A stretch of DNA of 64,000 nt from UBA4582 sp038106185 (GCA_038106185.1 JAYODE010000001.1:1-64000); one strand, 5' to 3'. Shown: positions 32,120 through 41,593, numbered from the stretch's first letter. Translations and numbers: made by a program. Notes: a model not told the origin generated them from the letters alone.

Positions 32120-33340
32120 CTAATCTGCGCCTCTAATGGCTCGGGCTCGATGGGTCAAAGGAAAGATCAAGGTCAACCATAGCGCTGTCGCAGCAAAAGC
32201 CGCAGCGAGATAATAGTTACTCATCAGAACGCCGACATTTTGAAGCCCGACAATAACCACTGATGAAGCGCCCTTACCCGTACGGTAGCCAAAAACATCA
32301 ATGATTTCCTTCGCCCGGTATCGTTCGTCAAAGGACAAGGGGACATACAGCATCTCTTTGGCGGCGCGAAAAATCGAATAGTCAAAGGCTTTGAAGAGGA
32401 AAAACGCGATGCCGACATTCAATAAACTCGGGTCAATTAATGCCATGGTAATCGCCGCCAAATGAACGACAGGCATCAGAATGTGGATCCAGCGCAGACC
32501 AATGAAACTCAATAGCAAGGGCGTGATGATAAATTGAAACACGAGTACGCTGGTATTCAAAGTACCAAAAAACCAGCCTTGAAAAGCCGTTTCGGCATTC
32601 GAGTCGCCAGCAAACCGGGTCGATAATAGCCCCTGAAACTTGTAGTCCAATACTGCGGACACCACTTGTGAGGCCAGGACAATTCCCAATAGATAGGCCA
32701 GAGTCGGATTCGCTTTAAACAAATGCCAGCCCATTCGGTCCGACTTCGCAGTGGGCTTGGGCATGACAGGTTCGCCGAACAGCAGATATCCAGCGTTGGC
32801 AATCAGTGCCGCAGGCAGGCAAGCGATAGCCGCAAACAACACCATGGTCTCAGCGCCATACTCTCCCGCCGTAGCACCCACCAGGGTGCCGCCGATAGCG
32901 CCTCCCAGTCCGGCAATACCAGTAACAGGCCCATTCACTCGTTTCGCCGATGTGGATGACAAGGACGAGTTAATGTAGCTCCAATACTGTTCAATCAGCA
33001 GGACAATATACAGCTCTTTGAGCAGGAACAGCACGGGCGTGATCCATTTGACACCGGTCAGCAAAATCAAATAACACGCCAGAATCAAAAGCCCTGAACC
33101 CAGCGAAGTGACCCACAAGGTTCGTCTTGGACCCATTAGGCTTAACAGATGGCTGTATAACCAAACGCCGAGAAAGACCACAACAGGCATTGCGGCCATG
33201 ACCAAGGGCAATCGATCGGCACCATAGGCAGCTTTGAAAAGGACCGTCGACGCCGAACGAATAAATTCATACCCAGTCAGGGTAAACATGGCAGCTACTG
33301 CCATCACGGCAGCAACTTTATAGTCTCTTGGAATGTCCAT
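32120..33340 (-). CDS. Npt1/Npt2 (NTT)-family nucleotide transporter-like membrane protein
   Basis: 406-residue, about twelve-helix membrane protein of the ATP:ADP antiporter (NTT) and MFS-related group. Characteristic blocks are TAFQGWFFGTLNTSVLVFQF, FKAFDYSIFRAAKEMLYVPL and RYRAKEIIDVFGYRTGK. In obligate intracellular bacteria such proteins import nucleotides; free-living bacteria carry relatives of unproven substrate. AGAGG precedes the ATG at 33340 by 6 nt. It converges with the S1/P1 nuclease gene, which suggests a link to nucleic-acid salvage. Confidence 0.78.
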   Translation of the reverse strand: MDIPRDYKVAAVMAVAAMFTLTGYEFIRSASTVLFKAAYGADRLPLVMAAMPVVVFLGVWLYSHLLSLMGPRRTLWVTSLGSGLLILACYLILLTGVKWITPVLFLLKELYIVLLIEQYWSYINSSLSSTSAKRVNGPVTGIAGLGGAIGGTLVGATAGEYGAETMVLFAAIACLPAALIANAGYLLFGEPVMPKPTAKSDRMGWHLFKANPTLAYLLGIVLASQVVSAVLDYKFQGLLSTRFAGDSNAETAFQGWFFGTLNTSVLVFQFIITPLLLSFIGLRWIHILMPVVHLAAITMALIDPSLLNVGIAFFLFKAFDYSIFRAAKEMLYVPLSFDERYRAKEIIDVFGYRTGKGASSVVIVGLQNVGVLMSNYYLAAAFAATALWLTLIFPLTHRARAIRGAD

Positions 33341-33376
33341 CGAGTACCTCTGTATTGGCGCCATTCATGAGACTTG

Positions 33377-33418
33377 TTATTAACATCAATTTATTAACAT
33401 CAATTTATTAACATCAAT
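33377..33418. repeat. 14-bp tandem repeat, three exact copies
   Basis: TTATTAACATCAAT at 33377-33390, 33391-33404 and 33405-33418. AT-rich, 36 bp upstream of the transporter start codon, hence within its likely promoter or leader. Confidence 0.95.
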
Positions 33419-33431
33419 GGTGAAAGCCACC

Positions 33432-33483
33432 TGCGACTGCCATTGACCACAGGCGTTTACGACGGCCATCTGCGACGGCCATC
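33432..33483. repeat. degenerate 13-bp repeat
   Basis: TACGACGGCCATC (33458-33470) and TGCGACGGCCATC (33471-33483) are adjacent; a diverged relative, TGCGACTGCCATT, lies two units earlier (33432-33444). Confidence 0.75.
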
Positions 33484-33753
33484 TAAGACACTCTAAGATG
33501 CCAGCAAATCGACGGCATTCTGCCACATGCTGCAGCAAGGAAACACTCGCGCCGCATTGTAGCGAAACTTCAACTCAGACAATAGCTGCGCTGCTACTGG
33601 CAAGTGGCAGCGAGACTGGACCTTTGATCAGGACCAATACGTTAAACAAAGCCTAGTGCAGCCTATGGATTTCGCTCAAGTAATTGATCTTGACAACGTC
33701 ACCCTAACCCCGCACATTGCGCTTTTTTCTTTTATCAGGAATTCGCTGTCAAT

Positions 33754-34905
33754 ATGAGCGCACCCGCAATAAAACCTGCAAACCCTCGCTTCTCATCCGG
33801 TCCGACATCAAAGCGACCTGGATGGTCCATCGAGAACTTACCCACTGACAGTCTTGGTCGTTCCCACCGCGCAAAGGCGGAAAAAGCCAAACTTAATCGA
33901 GTCATTGAAGACAGCAAGCGTTTGTTAGGCATGCCAGACGACTACCTGCTGGGTATCGTCCCGGGTTCAGACAGTGGCGCGTTTGAGATGGCAATGTGGA
34001 CTATGCTGGGTGCACGGGGCCTCGACGTCCTTTCCTGGGAAAGTTTCGGCCAAGGTTGGCTCTCAGACGCGCAAAAACAACTGAAGCTGGACACTATTCG
34101 TGATCTTGGCGCTGATTACGGCGACTTGCCAGATCTGACCCAGGTTAACTTTGACCATGACGTGATCTTCACGTGGAATGGTACAACATCCGGCGTCAAG
34201 GTACCGAATGCTGACTGGATTCCTGCTGATCGGCAGGGCCTCACCTTATGCGACGCCACCTCCGCGACCTTCGCCATGAACATCGACTGGCAGAAGCTCG
34301 ACGTCGTTACCTGGTCCTGGCAAAAAGTCCTCGGTGGCGAAGGCGGCCATGGCATGATAGCGCTGTCTCCCAGGGCTGTTGCACGACTGGAGACTTATAC
34401 GCCTAGCTGGCCAATACCAAAAATATTTCGCCTGACTAAGGGTGGCAAACTGATCAAGGATATCTTCGAGGGAGCGACGATTAACACGCCGTCCATGATG
34501 GCGGTCGAAGATCAGTTGGATGCGCTTGACTGGGCTAACAGCATTGGAGGTCTCAAGACCTTGATTGCGCGCAGCGAGGCCAACCTGGCTGTCATCGCCG
34601 AGTGGCTGGCCCACTCTGACTGGGCAGCCTTTTTGGCGACCGAGGCAACGACGCGCTCATCAACCTCGATCTGTCTAAAAATCATCGATCCCTGGTTCAA
34701 AGATCAAGACAGCGCGAGACAGAGCGCCATCATTAAGCAGATCGTAGCGCTCTTAGAGGGCGAACAGGTCGCCTATGATATTGGCAGTTATCGCGATGCT
34801 CCCCCGGGACTGCGCATCTGGGGCGGTGCCACCGTCGAGACCGACGATATCAAGAAGCTGCTACCCTGGCTTGATTGGGGATATCAGCGCATTAAAGCGG
34901 GTTAA
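33754..34905 (+). CDS. serC: phosphoserine aminotransferase SerC, alphaproteobacterial/Methanosarcina-like type
   Basis: PLP enzyme making 3-phosphoserine from 3-phosphohydroxypyruvate and glutamate. The 383-residue protein begins KPANPRFSSGPTSKRPGW and has LGIVPGSDSGAFEMAMW, FTWNGTTSGVKVPNADWI, and the Schiff-base lysine in TWSWQKVLGGEGGHG (about Lys191). These are hallmarks of the divergent SerC subfamily found mainly in Alphaproteobacteria and some archaea, not the E. coli form (about 360 residues). It may have been acquired by transfer. ThrH at 16690 can complete serine formation. Confidence 0.9.
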   Translation: MSAPAIKPANPRFSSGPTSKRPGWSIENLPTDSLGRSHRAKAEKAKLNRVIEDSKRLLGMPDDYLLGIVPGSDSGAFEMAMWTMLGARGLDVLSWESFGQGWLSDAQKQLKLDTIRDLGADYGDLPDLTQVNFDHDVIFTWNGTTSGVKVPNADWIPADRQGLTLCDATSATFAMNIDWQKLDVVTWSWQKVLGGEGGHGMIALSPRAVARLETYTPSWPIPKIFRLTKGGKLIKDIFEGATINTPSMMAVEDQLDALDWANSIGGLKTLIARSEANLAVIAEWLAHSDWAAFLATEATTRSSTSICLKIIDPWFKDQDSARQSAIIKQIVALLEGEQVAYDIGSYRDAPPGLRIWGGATVETDDIKKLLPWLDWGYQRIKAG

Positions 34906-34960
34906 CAAATCCGTCTTAGGCGCTTATAGTAGCCAATAAATCCTGTACAAGGCATATGAC

Positions 34961-35866
34961 ATGACTGAACTAACTCAGATCGCCACTGGCTTGGAGTTTC
35001 CAGAGGGTCCGATCGCCATGGCAGATGGCAGCGTTATCCTTGTTGAGATCAAACGCGGCACCTTGAGTCGAGTTCTCAAGAATGGCTCAGTGGAAGTCAT
35101 TGCCCATTTAGGGGGTGGCCCGAATGGTGCCGCCATTGGGCCAGATGGTCATTGTTATGTTTGTAACAATGGTGGCTTTGTGTGGCATGACAGAAATGGC
35201 CTGACGTTTCCTGGTGAGCAGCCAGGTGACTACTCAGGTGGCCGCATTGAACGGGTAAATCTGAGTACCGGGCAAGTGGAAACTATTTATACACACTGTG
35301 ATGGTAATCCGTTGCGTGGACCCAACGACATAGTATTTGACGGACAAGGGGGGTTCTGGTTTACGGATCACGGCAAAAATCGTCCCCGCGACAAGGATCG
35401 TACTGGCGTCTACTACGCAACTACTGATGGCACACAGATCAAAGAGCTGATATTTCCACTTGAAGGACCCAATGGCATTGGCCTGTCTCCTGATGAAAAA
35501 ACAGTCTATGTTGCAGAAACGCCAACTGGACGAGTCTGGGCCTTTGATCTCAAGGCGCCAGGGGAACTCAGTGGCAGCCGACGTATGCTTGCCCAGTTAC
35601 CTGACTATCATATGTTTGACTCCCTGGCGGTGGATAGCGAGGGCAATGTCTGCGTCGCGACGCTGATTACAGGTGGCATCACAGTACACTCTCCAGACGG
35701 TAAAACCGCTAGACTGATAGAGATGCCAGACATACTCACAACCAATATTTGCTTTGGCGGCCGCGACCTGCAGACCGCCTATATCACGCTTTCCGCGACT
35801 GGCAAACTGGTGTCGATGCCCTGGCACTGCCCAGGCTTGGCACTTAACTTTTTGAATCACAACTGA
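34961..35866 (+). CDS. SMP-30/gluconolactonase family protein
   Basis: 301-residue six-bladed beta-propeller of the SMP-30/Gnl/LRE family, which hydrolyse sugar or other lactones using a divalent metal. Propeller motifs include GLEFPEGPIAMADGSV (metal Glu), GGPNGAAIGPDGH, RGPNDIVFDGQGGFWFTDHG (metal Asn) and FDSLAVDSEGNVCVA (metal Asp). No signal peptide. Its stop overlaps the tctC start (TGATG), so it probably supplies or receives the carboxylate handled by the transporter. Confidence 0.87.
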   Translation: MTELTQIATGLEFPEGPIAMADGSVILVEIKRGTLSRVLKNGSVEVIAHLGGGPNGAAIGPDGHCYVCNNGGFVWHDRNGLTFPGEQPGDYSGGRIERVNLSTGQVETIYTHCDGNPLRGPNDIVFDGQGGFWFTDHGKNRPRDKDRTGVYYATTDGTQIKELIFPLEGPNGIGLSPDEKTVYVAETPTGRVWAFDLKAPGELSGSRRMLAQLPDYHMFDSLAVDSEGNVCVATLITGGITVHSPDGKTARLIEMPDILTTNICFGGRDLQTAYITLSATGKLVSMPWHCPGLALNFLNHN

Positions 35867-36858
35867 TGCCTTTTCTTTCATGGCTTAGTCGTCTGGTGGG
35901 GATATCGGCCCTCCTGTTAGGACAATTGGCTGGCGCCGAGATACTGCCGAGAACCCATTTCCTGATTCCCGCGGGACCAGGTGGTGGCTGGGATGGAACA
36001 GCGCGGGGCATTGGCGAGGCGTTGGTGAAGTCGGGGCTGGTAGAGGATGTTTCATTTGAAAACCTCTCCGGTGGTGGCGGAGGCAGAGCGATTGCCAAAC
36101 TCATTGAGTCAGCTGAGCGTCAACCCTACACCCTCTTAATGAACTCGACGCCCATGGTCGTGCGATCCTTGCAGCAGGTCTTTCCGCAATCCTTTCGCGA
36201 TCTGGTGCCTATCGCCGCAGTCATTGCTGACTATAGTGTTTTTGTCGTTCCAACGAATTCTAAGCTGAACAACTTCAACGACGTAGTCCAAGCTTTCAAA
36301 TCAAACCCTCGAATGGTCAAGGTCGCGGGCGGCTCGGTCCGTGGCAGTACAGATCACTTCATCTTTGCTCGCGCGATAGAGATGGCTGGCGGCGACCCTC
36401 GTAAGGTGGTTTATATTGCCTATGATGGCGGCGGCAAGGCAATGGCCGGTATTCTCTCAGAGGAGTCCCAACTGCTTTCGACGGGTCTTAGTGAAGCGAT
36501 CGATATGGTTAGAGCCGGAGAGGTTCGCGTCATCGCCGTCACAGCGCCGCATAGATTGGCAGACGCGCCAGACTTGCCAACCCTCGCGGAACAGGGTTAC
36601 GACCTTGATTTCTCTAATTGGCGAGGCGTCTTTGCCGCCAAGGGTCTACCGCCACAGCGTTATTCAGACATGATGGAAACCATTGCCGCAGTGGTCGCCA
36701 GCCCCGCATTTGAAGAGGTCAGACGCAGAAACAACTGGACGGTACAACTGAAGCAAGGCGACGATTTTTACCGGTTTCTGGAACAACAGGAACTTGAAAT
36801 TGGAAGCTTGATGCGCTCGCTCGGCTTTCTAAAACCTGTGCCGACATCAGATCAGTGA
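35866..36858 (+). CDS. tripartite tricarboxylate transporter substrate-binding protein (TctC family)
   Basis: 330-residue periplasmic binding protein. A signal peptide ends near LLGQLAGA, then FLIPAGPGGGWDGTARGIGEAL, the first ligand loop of this family. It captures a carboxylate in the periplasm for the TctA/TctB membrane unit. Starts 1 nt inside the SMP-30 stop. Ligand cannot be inferred from sequence. Confidence 0.9.
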   Translation: MPFLSWLSRLVGISALLLGQLAGAEILPRTHFLIPAGPGGGWDGTARGIGEALVKSGLVEDVSFENLSGGGGGRAIAKLIESAERQPYTLLMNSTPMVVRSLQQVFPQSFRDLVPIAAVIADYSVFVVPTNSKLNNFNDVVQAFKSNPRMVKVAGGSVRGSTDHFIFARAIEMAGGDPRKVVYIAYDGGGKAMAGILSEESQLLSTGLSEAIDMVRAGEVRVIAVTAPHRLADAPDLPTLAEQGYDLDFSNWRGVFAAKGLPPQRYSDMMETIAAVVASPAFEEVRRRNNWTVQLKQGDDFYRFLEQQELEIGSLMRSLGFLKPVPTSDQ

Positions 36859-36868
36859 CGAGTTGCGA

Positions 36869-37345
36869 ATGAGCAATAACCGGCTTGGTGGCGTCCTGTT
36901 TCTGCTTCTATTTAGTGCCTATGGTTTCTATGCTGGTGATATTCCCCTGGACTACTGGTCCGAGCAGGAACTCTTTAATGCCCGCTCTATGCCCTATTTC
37001 GTCGCCCTGGCTGGTGGCATCTGCGCCTGTTTGTTGATACTGGTTCCCGCCCCCAAAACTGATTGGTCTAGCAACCTTAACCTCAACTGGCTACCGGCCT
37101 GTATCCTGCTGTTGCTAATGAGTCTCTATGGTTTTCTGTTAGAACCACTGGGTTTCGTTGTGGCGACGGTATTGTTCCTTGTCGGCGCCTTTGTTGCTCT
37201 TGGCATCAAGTCACTGCAGAGGCCAATCGTCGTCGCTCTAAGTATCTCAGTGAGTTTTTGGCTGCTTATGGATGTTTTGGGTATTTATCTGACACCCGGC
37301 GTCCTTCTCGAACAGCTGTTGCAGTATCTGGGAGTCGAAAGATAA
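36869..37345 (+). CDS. tripartite tricarboxylate transporter small membrane subunit (TctB family)
   Basis: 158-residue inner-membrane protein with four predicted helices, for example GGVLFLLLFSAYGFYAG at the N-terminus, and the TctB-typical MPYFVALAGGICACLLIL. The ATG at 36869 is used; the open frame starts with a TTG two codons earlier. It follows tctC by 10 bp, and its stop overlaps the tctA start (TAATG). Confidence 0.85.
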   Translation: MSNNRLGGVLFLLLFSAYGFYAGDIPLDYWSEQELFNARSMPYFVALAGGICACLLILVPAPKTDWSSNLNLNWLPACILLLLMSLYGFLLEPLGFVVATVLFLVGAFVALGIKSLQRPIVVALSISVSFWLLMDVLGIYLTPGVLLEQLLQYLGVER

Positions 37346-38841
37346 TGCTCGACGGCCTATTGATCGGTTTAACAACGGTTTTAACCCTGCACAACCTTAT
37401 GCTGGTCTTCGCCGGATGCGCCACTGGCACACTGATCGGCATGTTACCTGGGCTTGGCCCTATTACGGCGATCGCCTTGATGATCCCCATCACTTATGGC
37501 TTCAACCCAAGCAGCGGCATGATTTTACTCGCTGGGGTTTACTATGGAGCCATATTCGGCGGCAGCACCTCCTCCATTCTGGTTAATGCTCCCGGGGTCG
37601 CCGGTACCGTCGCCACGGCCTTTGACGGCTATCCCATCGCACGCCAAGGCCAACCAGGTAAGGCGCTGGCTATTGCCGCTTACGCATCATTTGCCGGCGG
37701 TACCTTGGCTGCACTTCTACTCGCAGCTACCGCCCCCTTCCTGGCCGACCTATCGCTGGGATTTCAATCAGCAGACTATTTTGCATTGATGCTACTCGGA
37801 CTGACCCTGGTTTCCGCTTTTTCCAGCCAGGGCGAATACCTCAAGGCATTAATGATGACTTGCCTTGGCCTGATGCTTTCGACCGTTGGCACTGATCTGT
37901 CCGCTGGGGTGCAGCGCTTTACTTTCGGGCGCATGGACCTCATAGATGGTCTCTCGTTTTTGATGCTGGCCATGGCCACATTCGCCCTCTCTGAAGCGGT
38001 GATGATGGTTCTGAAACCCGCCGGCAATTCAAGACCAACAACCGCCTTGACCCAGTCTAGCCTGAAATTGTCCTTACCAGACCTGCGCTCAATCATTCCC
38101 AGCATTTCTCGATCTTCGGTGTTGGGTTTTTTTGTGGGTGTCCTACCCGGTGCAGGGGCAACCATCGCGTCTTTCCTGGCTTATGGCGTTGAGAAAAGCC
38201 TGGCAAGCACCAAAGACCAGGCACAATTTGGCAAGGGCTCATTAAAGGGACTCGCAGCTCCCGAAGCGGCTAACAATGCGGCCTGCACTGGTTCATTTGT
38301 CCCTCTGTTGACACTGGGCATTCCTGGTTCTGGCACCACAGCCATCCTGCTAGGGGCTCTACTGGCCTATGGTATACAGCCTGGACCTCGCCTCTTTATT
38401 GATGAGCCGGAAATATTCTGGTCAGTCATTGTCTCCATGTATTTCGGTAATCTCATGTTGTTGGTACTAAACTTACCCTTGATACCCTACATTGCGCGCC
38501 TGCTGCTGGTACCTCGAGAGTATCTGATTCCCATCATTATGTTCTTTTCTCTCATGGGTGTTTATCTGGTGTCCTTTAATGTCTTTGACATACACATGAT
38601 GGTTTTTATCGCCATTTTTGCGGTCGTGTTGCGCCTACTCGAATACCCGATGGCGCCTCTGCTCCTTGGCTTCATTCTTGGCGGTATGTTGGAAGACAAT
38701 CTCCGCAGAGCACTCGCGGTGTCTGATGGTCAGTTCAGCTTTCTATGGGACAGGCCCACTACCATGATACTAATGGCTCTGGTAGTGATAGCCATAATCG
38801 TCCCTTTAACTCGCGCTATTACCCGTGCGCGAGGCAACTGA
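37345..38841 (+). CDS. tripartite tricarboxylate transporter permease (TctA family)
   Basis: 498-residue, roughly twelve-helix permease. Family signatures: GTLIGMLPGLGPITAIALMIPITYG, GVYYGAIFGGSTSSILVNAPG and, in the second half, GVLPGAGATIASFLAYGVEK with EAANNAACTGSFVPLLTLGIPG. The ATG at 37345 overlaps the tctB stop; the upstream open frame to 37258 lies within tctB and is ignored. Forms a complete TctCBA system with its two upstream genes. Confidence 0.94.
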   Translation: MLDGLLIGLTTVLTLHNLMLVFAGCATGTLIGMLPGLGPITAIALMIPITYGFNPSSGMILLAGVYYGAIFGGSTSSILVNAPGVAGTVATAFDGYPIARQGQPGKALAIAAYASFAGGTLAALLLAATAPFLADLSLGFQSADYFALMLLGLTLVSAFSSQGEYLKALMMTCLGLMLSTVGTDLSAGVQRFTFGRMDLIDGLSFLMLAMATFALSEAVMMVLKPAGNSRPTTALTQSSLKLSLPDLRSIIPSISRSSVLGFFVGVLPGAGATIASFLAYGVEKSLASTKDQAQFGKGSLKGLAAPEAANNAACTGSFVPLLTLGIPGSGTTAILLGALLAYGIQPGPRLFIDEPEIFWSVIVSMYFGNLMLLVLNLPLIPYIARLLLVPREYLIPIIMFFSLMGVYLVSFNVFDIHMMVFIAIFAVVLRLLEYPMAPLLLGFILGGMLEDNLRRALAVSDGQFSFLWDRPTTMILMALVVIAIIVPLTRAITRARGN

Positions 38842-39018
38842 ACTGAAGCGACTTGTTCACACTGCCAATACCCAGTATCTTGCACCCATGAAGCATCATG
38901 CTTTTGGGAGCCAACCAGCGCTGCGTTTCAGACTCAAAGCGTCAGCAATACACCAGCTGTGCGTTACCAGCGCCTGCCTGAAGATGGCAGACAGCAACCT
39001 CTTAGAGCGGTTTTTTCG

Positions 39019-40086
39019 TTGAGCTTGGATTCATTAAACCAAGAGACTGCCCTTGAGCGACTCGGATGGAGTGGCTTTTTCGCGGCACAGGCGGCTAATT
39101 ATCCTTTGCTCATTCCTGCCCGCGTCAGTAGACCCGACCTGAATCGTTACCACCTCATCTCTGCCGACGGTCCTTTGGTGGGTCTACTGCCAGGCAAAGC
39201 GCGAGGCAGTGGCCAAACCAAAGCTGATCTGCCGACAGTTGGTGACTGGGTGCTGGTAAGCCCTATCGACGAAGAACCCGCCAATAACAATGCAGCAGCG
39301 ACAGTGATGATCGATGTCATGCTGAATCGAAGCAGCAAATTCTCCCGTAAAGAGGCTGGCGAACGTTATGATGAGCAGGTGGTCGCTGCCAATATTGATA
39401 CCGTTTTTCTGGTTACAGGATTAGACGACAATTTTAATACAAAACGCATTGAGCGCTATCTTCTCCTGGCCTGGACCAGTGGTGCCAATCCGGTCATAGT
39501 GCTGAGCAAAGCAGATCTTTGCCGAAATCTGGATGCCAAGCTGCGAGCGGTCGAAAACATTGCCATGAACACACCGATTCATACCGTTAGCGCAACCACT
39601 GGGCTGGGTATGGAAAACCTGCGTAACTACGTGACCCTCGGTAGAACAGTGGCTTTACTGGGATCCTCAGGCGTTGGGAAATCTACGATTACCAACTACC
39701 TACTGGGCCATGACTATTTCAGTACCGGTGCCGTTCGCGAGGGTGACAGTCGTGGTCGTCATACGACGACATTTCGAGAGCTCTGCCAACTAACCAGCGG
39801 TGGTATGTTGATAGACACACCGGGGATGCGTGAGATACAAATCTGGGCTGATGAGGAAACTCTGGCCGCCAGCTTTCAAGACATCATGGGACTCGCCGAG
39901 GCCTGCAGGTTTAATGATTGCCTGCATCAAAGTGAGCCCAACTGCGCGGTCAATGCGGCTATTCAGGCCGGTAACTTGCTCCAAGCAAGACTCGACACCT
40001 ACATAAAGTTCAAGGCCGAGTTGGCAACGCTAACTGCACGCAACGCTAATCAGAACAGGCGAAGTAAACGCCCTGGGAAAAAGTAA
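39019..40086 (+). CDS. rsgA: ribosome small-subunit-dependent GTPase A (RsgA)
   Basis: Circularly permuted GTPase assisting late 30S maturation. Motif order is G4 LSKAD, then G1 GSSGVGKST, G2 with RHTTT, G3 DTPGMRE, followed by the zinc site with Cys-x4-Cys-x-His-x5-Cys spacing in CRFNDCLHQSEPNC. An N-terminal OB domain precedes. The C-terminal tail is basic. The start is uncertain: TTG at 39019 (MSLDSL...) gives the usual N-terminus ending LERLGW, and a GTG at 38959 would add 20 residues. It is of the longer (about 350-residue) subtype unlike E. coli RsgA, so a second RsgA may exist elsewhere. Confidence 0.9.
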   Translation: MSLDSLNQETALERLGWSGFFAAQAANYPLLIPARVSRPDLNRYHLISADGPLVGLLPGKARGSGQTKADLPTVGDWVLVSPIDEEPANNNAAATVMIDVMLNRSSKFSRKEAGERYDEQVVAANIDTVFLVTGLDDNFNTKRIERYLLLAWTSGANPVIVLSKADLCRNLDAKLRAVENIAMNTPIHTVSATTGLGMENLRNYVTLGRTVALLGSSGVGKSTITNYLLGHDYFSTGAVREGDSRGRHTTTFRELCQLTSGGMLIDTPGMREIQIWADEETLAASFQDIMGLAEACRFNDCLHQSEPNCAVNAAIQAGNLLQARLDTYIKFKAELATLTARNANQNRRSKRPGKK

Positions 40087-40141
40087 GCGCCGAACGCCAT
40101 ACTCTTCCTTTCCAGCGCATGATAAGAGCACACGAGGAGAT

Positions 40142-40175
40142 AAAAAAAAGAGAGGCTGTTGCCTCTCTTTTTTTT
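40142..40175. terminator. bidirectional Rho-independent terminator after rsgA and the TonB2 operon
   Basis: GAGAGGC (40150-40156), loop TGTT, GCCTCTC (40161-40167), with A8 before and T8 after. Serves both convergent transcripts. Confidence 0.95.
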
Positions 40176-40234
40176 GTTCCGACGCTACCCTTTAATCAGA
40201 ATAGCGACTGCTGACCCCCCTGCTATTCAGCCCG

Positions 40235-41593
40235 TCAGGCTTCAAGCATCTTCCTCAGCTCTTCCTGACGATGCTTCTCACCCGCGATGTACTTCAAATA
40301 CCGACGGGCGCTCTTTTCCATATCCTTGTCTTTGGCGGCTTCTTTAAAGGAGGCTGTCGCAGAATCCCAGCGCTCTAACTGCATCTGAGAAATACCCAGC
40401 CAGAAATAAGCATTGGTCTTGTTCTTTACGCCCTTATCCAGCGCCGAGGTGTATGCCTCGATGGCTTCTTTATGTCGGTCTTCATTCGCCAAAGCCTGAG
40501 CCAGGCGGTAGTAATTATCGCCATCATCAGACAACTTGGCGGCTTCGCGCCAGGCGTCGATCGCCTTGGCCATATCCTGCGACATGGTATAAGAGGTGCC
40601 CAGCAGCTTCATGTTCTTCTCGTCTTTCTTGACCAGCTTGACCTTGATACCCTGCTCAAGCACAGTTGCCGCCTCAAACGGTACTTCCGCATTCAGCAGG
40701 CGCTGAGCCAACATCACAACTTCGCTTTCCTTGGCAAGCATCCCCTGACTGTAAGCCGCGTAGTAAGCAGATAAGGATCGATCGTCCAAGCCCTTCTCAG
40801 AGTACATACCTGCCAGGTGCATCCAGTACTGCTTCTTCGGATACACCACGATAAGCTTCTCAAGCACCTTGATGACGTTATCGTAGTCCTTAAGCTCGTT
40901 GTATATCACGACCTGAAGGTACCACCAGTTTTCTTTCATCTCCTTGCCTTCTGCTGCCGTGATTTTTTCGACAACAAGCGCTTCTTTCAGCGCATTCTTA
41001 TAATCTTCAAGTTGATAATAAGCGGTCGCACGAATGAAGGTCACACCAGCATCTGGTTCGCCTCTCAGCTTCTCCCAACGATTCATGTAGTCGATAGACT
41101 TCTTATAGGCTTCCTGAGCGTAATACAGCTGAAATAGGGAGCGCAGAGTCGAAAGCTCGAGTGCTTCGGTAATTTCTTCTTTCAACACCATCTCGTAGGC
41201 CATCAACGTGTTTGGCATGTCATCCAACGTGTAGTAGGCAAACGCCAGGGTGTTCCAGATCTGAGCTAGCTCATAGCTATTGACACCGCGACGCTCCATC
41301 AAGTCTTTCAGCAGTGCCACTGCCTTGCGGGGATCAGCAATAACGTCGGGCTTGGTCTCGCCCTCTGCCACCGGTACTGACTCAGGATCTATCAGCAACT
41401 GGGCTTCGGAGAGAGCCTTGTAGGTACGTTCACGCATGGCTGGGACCTTGCGAGTTTGCTTCTTGTTCTCGTCCGCTGCGTATGCCGCACCGAACGAAAC
41501 CTGCCCTTCAGTCAACTTGGACACTATGAGCGGCGCGCACCAAAGGGTGCACGCTGCCATAACAAAGACAAAATTTACAGCAACTTTATTCAT
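40235..41593 (-). CDS. periplasmic TPR protein of the TonB2-type operon
   Basis: 452-residue tetratricopeptide-repeat protein with an N-terminal signal peptide (VAVNFVFVMAACTLWCAPLI, mature start near AYAADENKK). About eight TPR-like helix pairs follow, for example NTLAFAYYTLDDMPNTLMAYEMV in pieces, and FIRATAYYQLEDYKNAL. It occupies the last position of the operon, as in the Vibrio TonB2 locus. Likely a periplasmic scaffold helping TonB. The ATG at 41593 is preferred to the GTG at 41602, which abuts the tonB stop. Confidence 0.87.
   Translation of the reverse strand: MNKVAVNFVFVMAACTLWCAPLIVSKLTEGQVSFGAAYAADENKKQTRKVPAMRERTYKALSEAQLLIDPESVPVAEGETKPDVIADPRKAVALLKDLMERRGVNSYELAQIWNTLAFAYYTLDDMPNTLMAYEMVLKEEITEALELSTLRSLFQLYYAQEAYKKSIDYMNRWEKLRGEPDAGVTFIRATAYYQLEDYKNALKEALVVEKITAAEGKEMKENWWYLQVVIYNELKDYDNVIKVLEKLIVVYPKKQYWMHLAGMYSEKGLDDRSLSAYYAAYSQGMLAKESEVVMLAQRLLNAEVPFEAATVLEQGIKVKLVKKDEKNMKLLGTSYTMSQDMAKAIDAWREAAKLSDDGDNYYRLAQALANEDRHKEAIEAYTSALDKGVKNKTNAYFWLGISQMQLERWDSATASFKEAAKDKDMEKSARRYLKYIAGEKHRQEELRKMLEA

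Larger units (their letters stand above)
33341..33753. other. intergenic region with two sets of tandem repeats
   Basis: 413 bp between the divergent transporter and serC genes. It holds three exact copies of a 14-bp repeat (33377-33418) and a degenerate 13-bp repeat (33432-33483). No small gene or RNA is recognised. TTGACA at about 33690 has no convincing -10 partner. Confidence 0.6.

Noticed and set aside
33690..33725. TTGACA considered as a serC promoter
   Set aside because: No acceptable -10 hexamer at 16-18 bp; not called as a feature.
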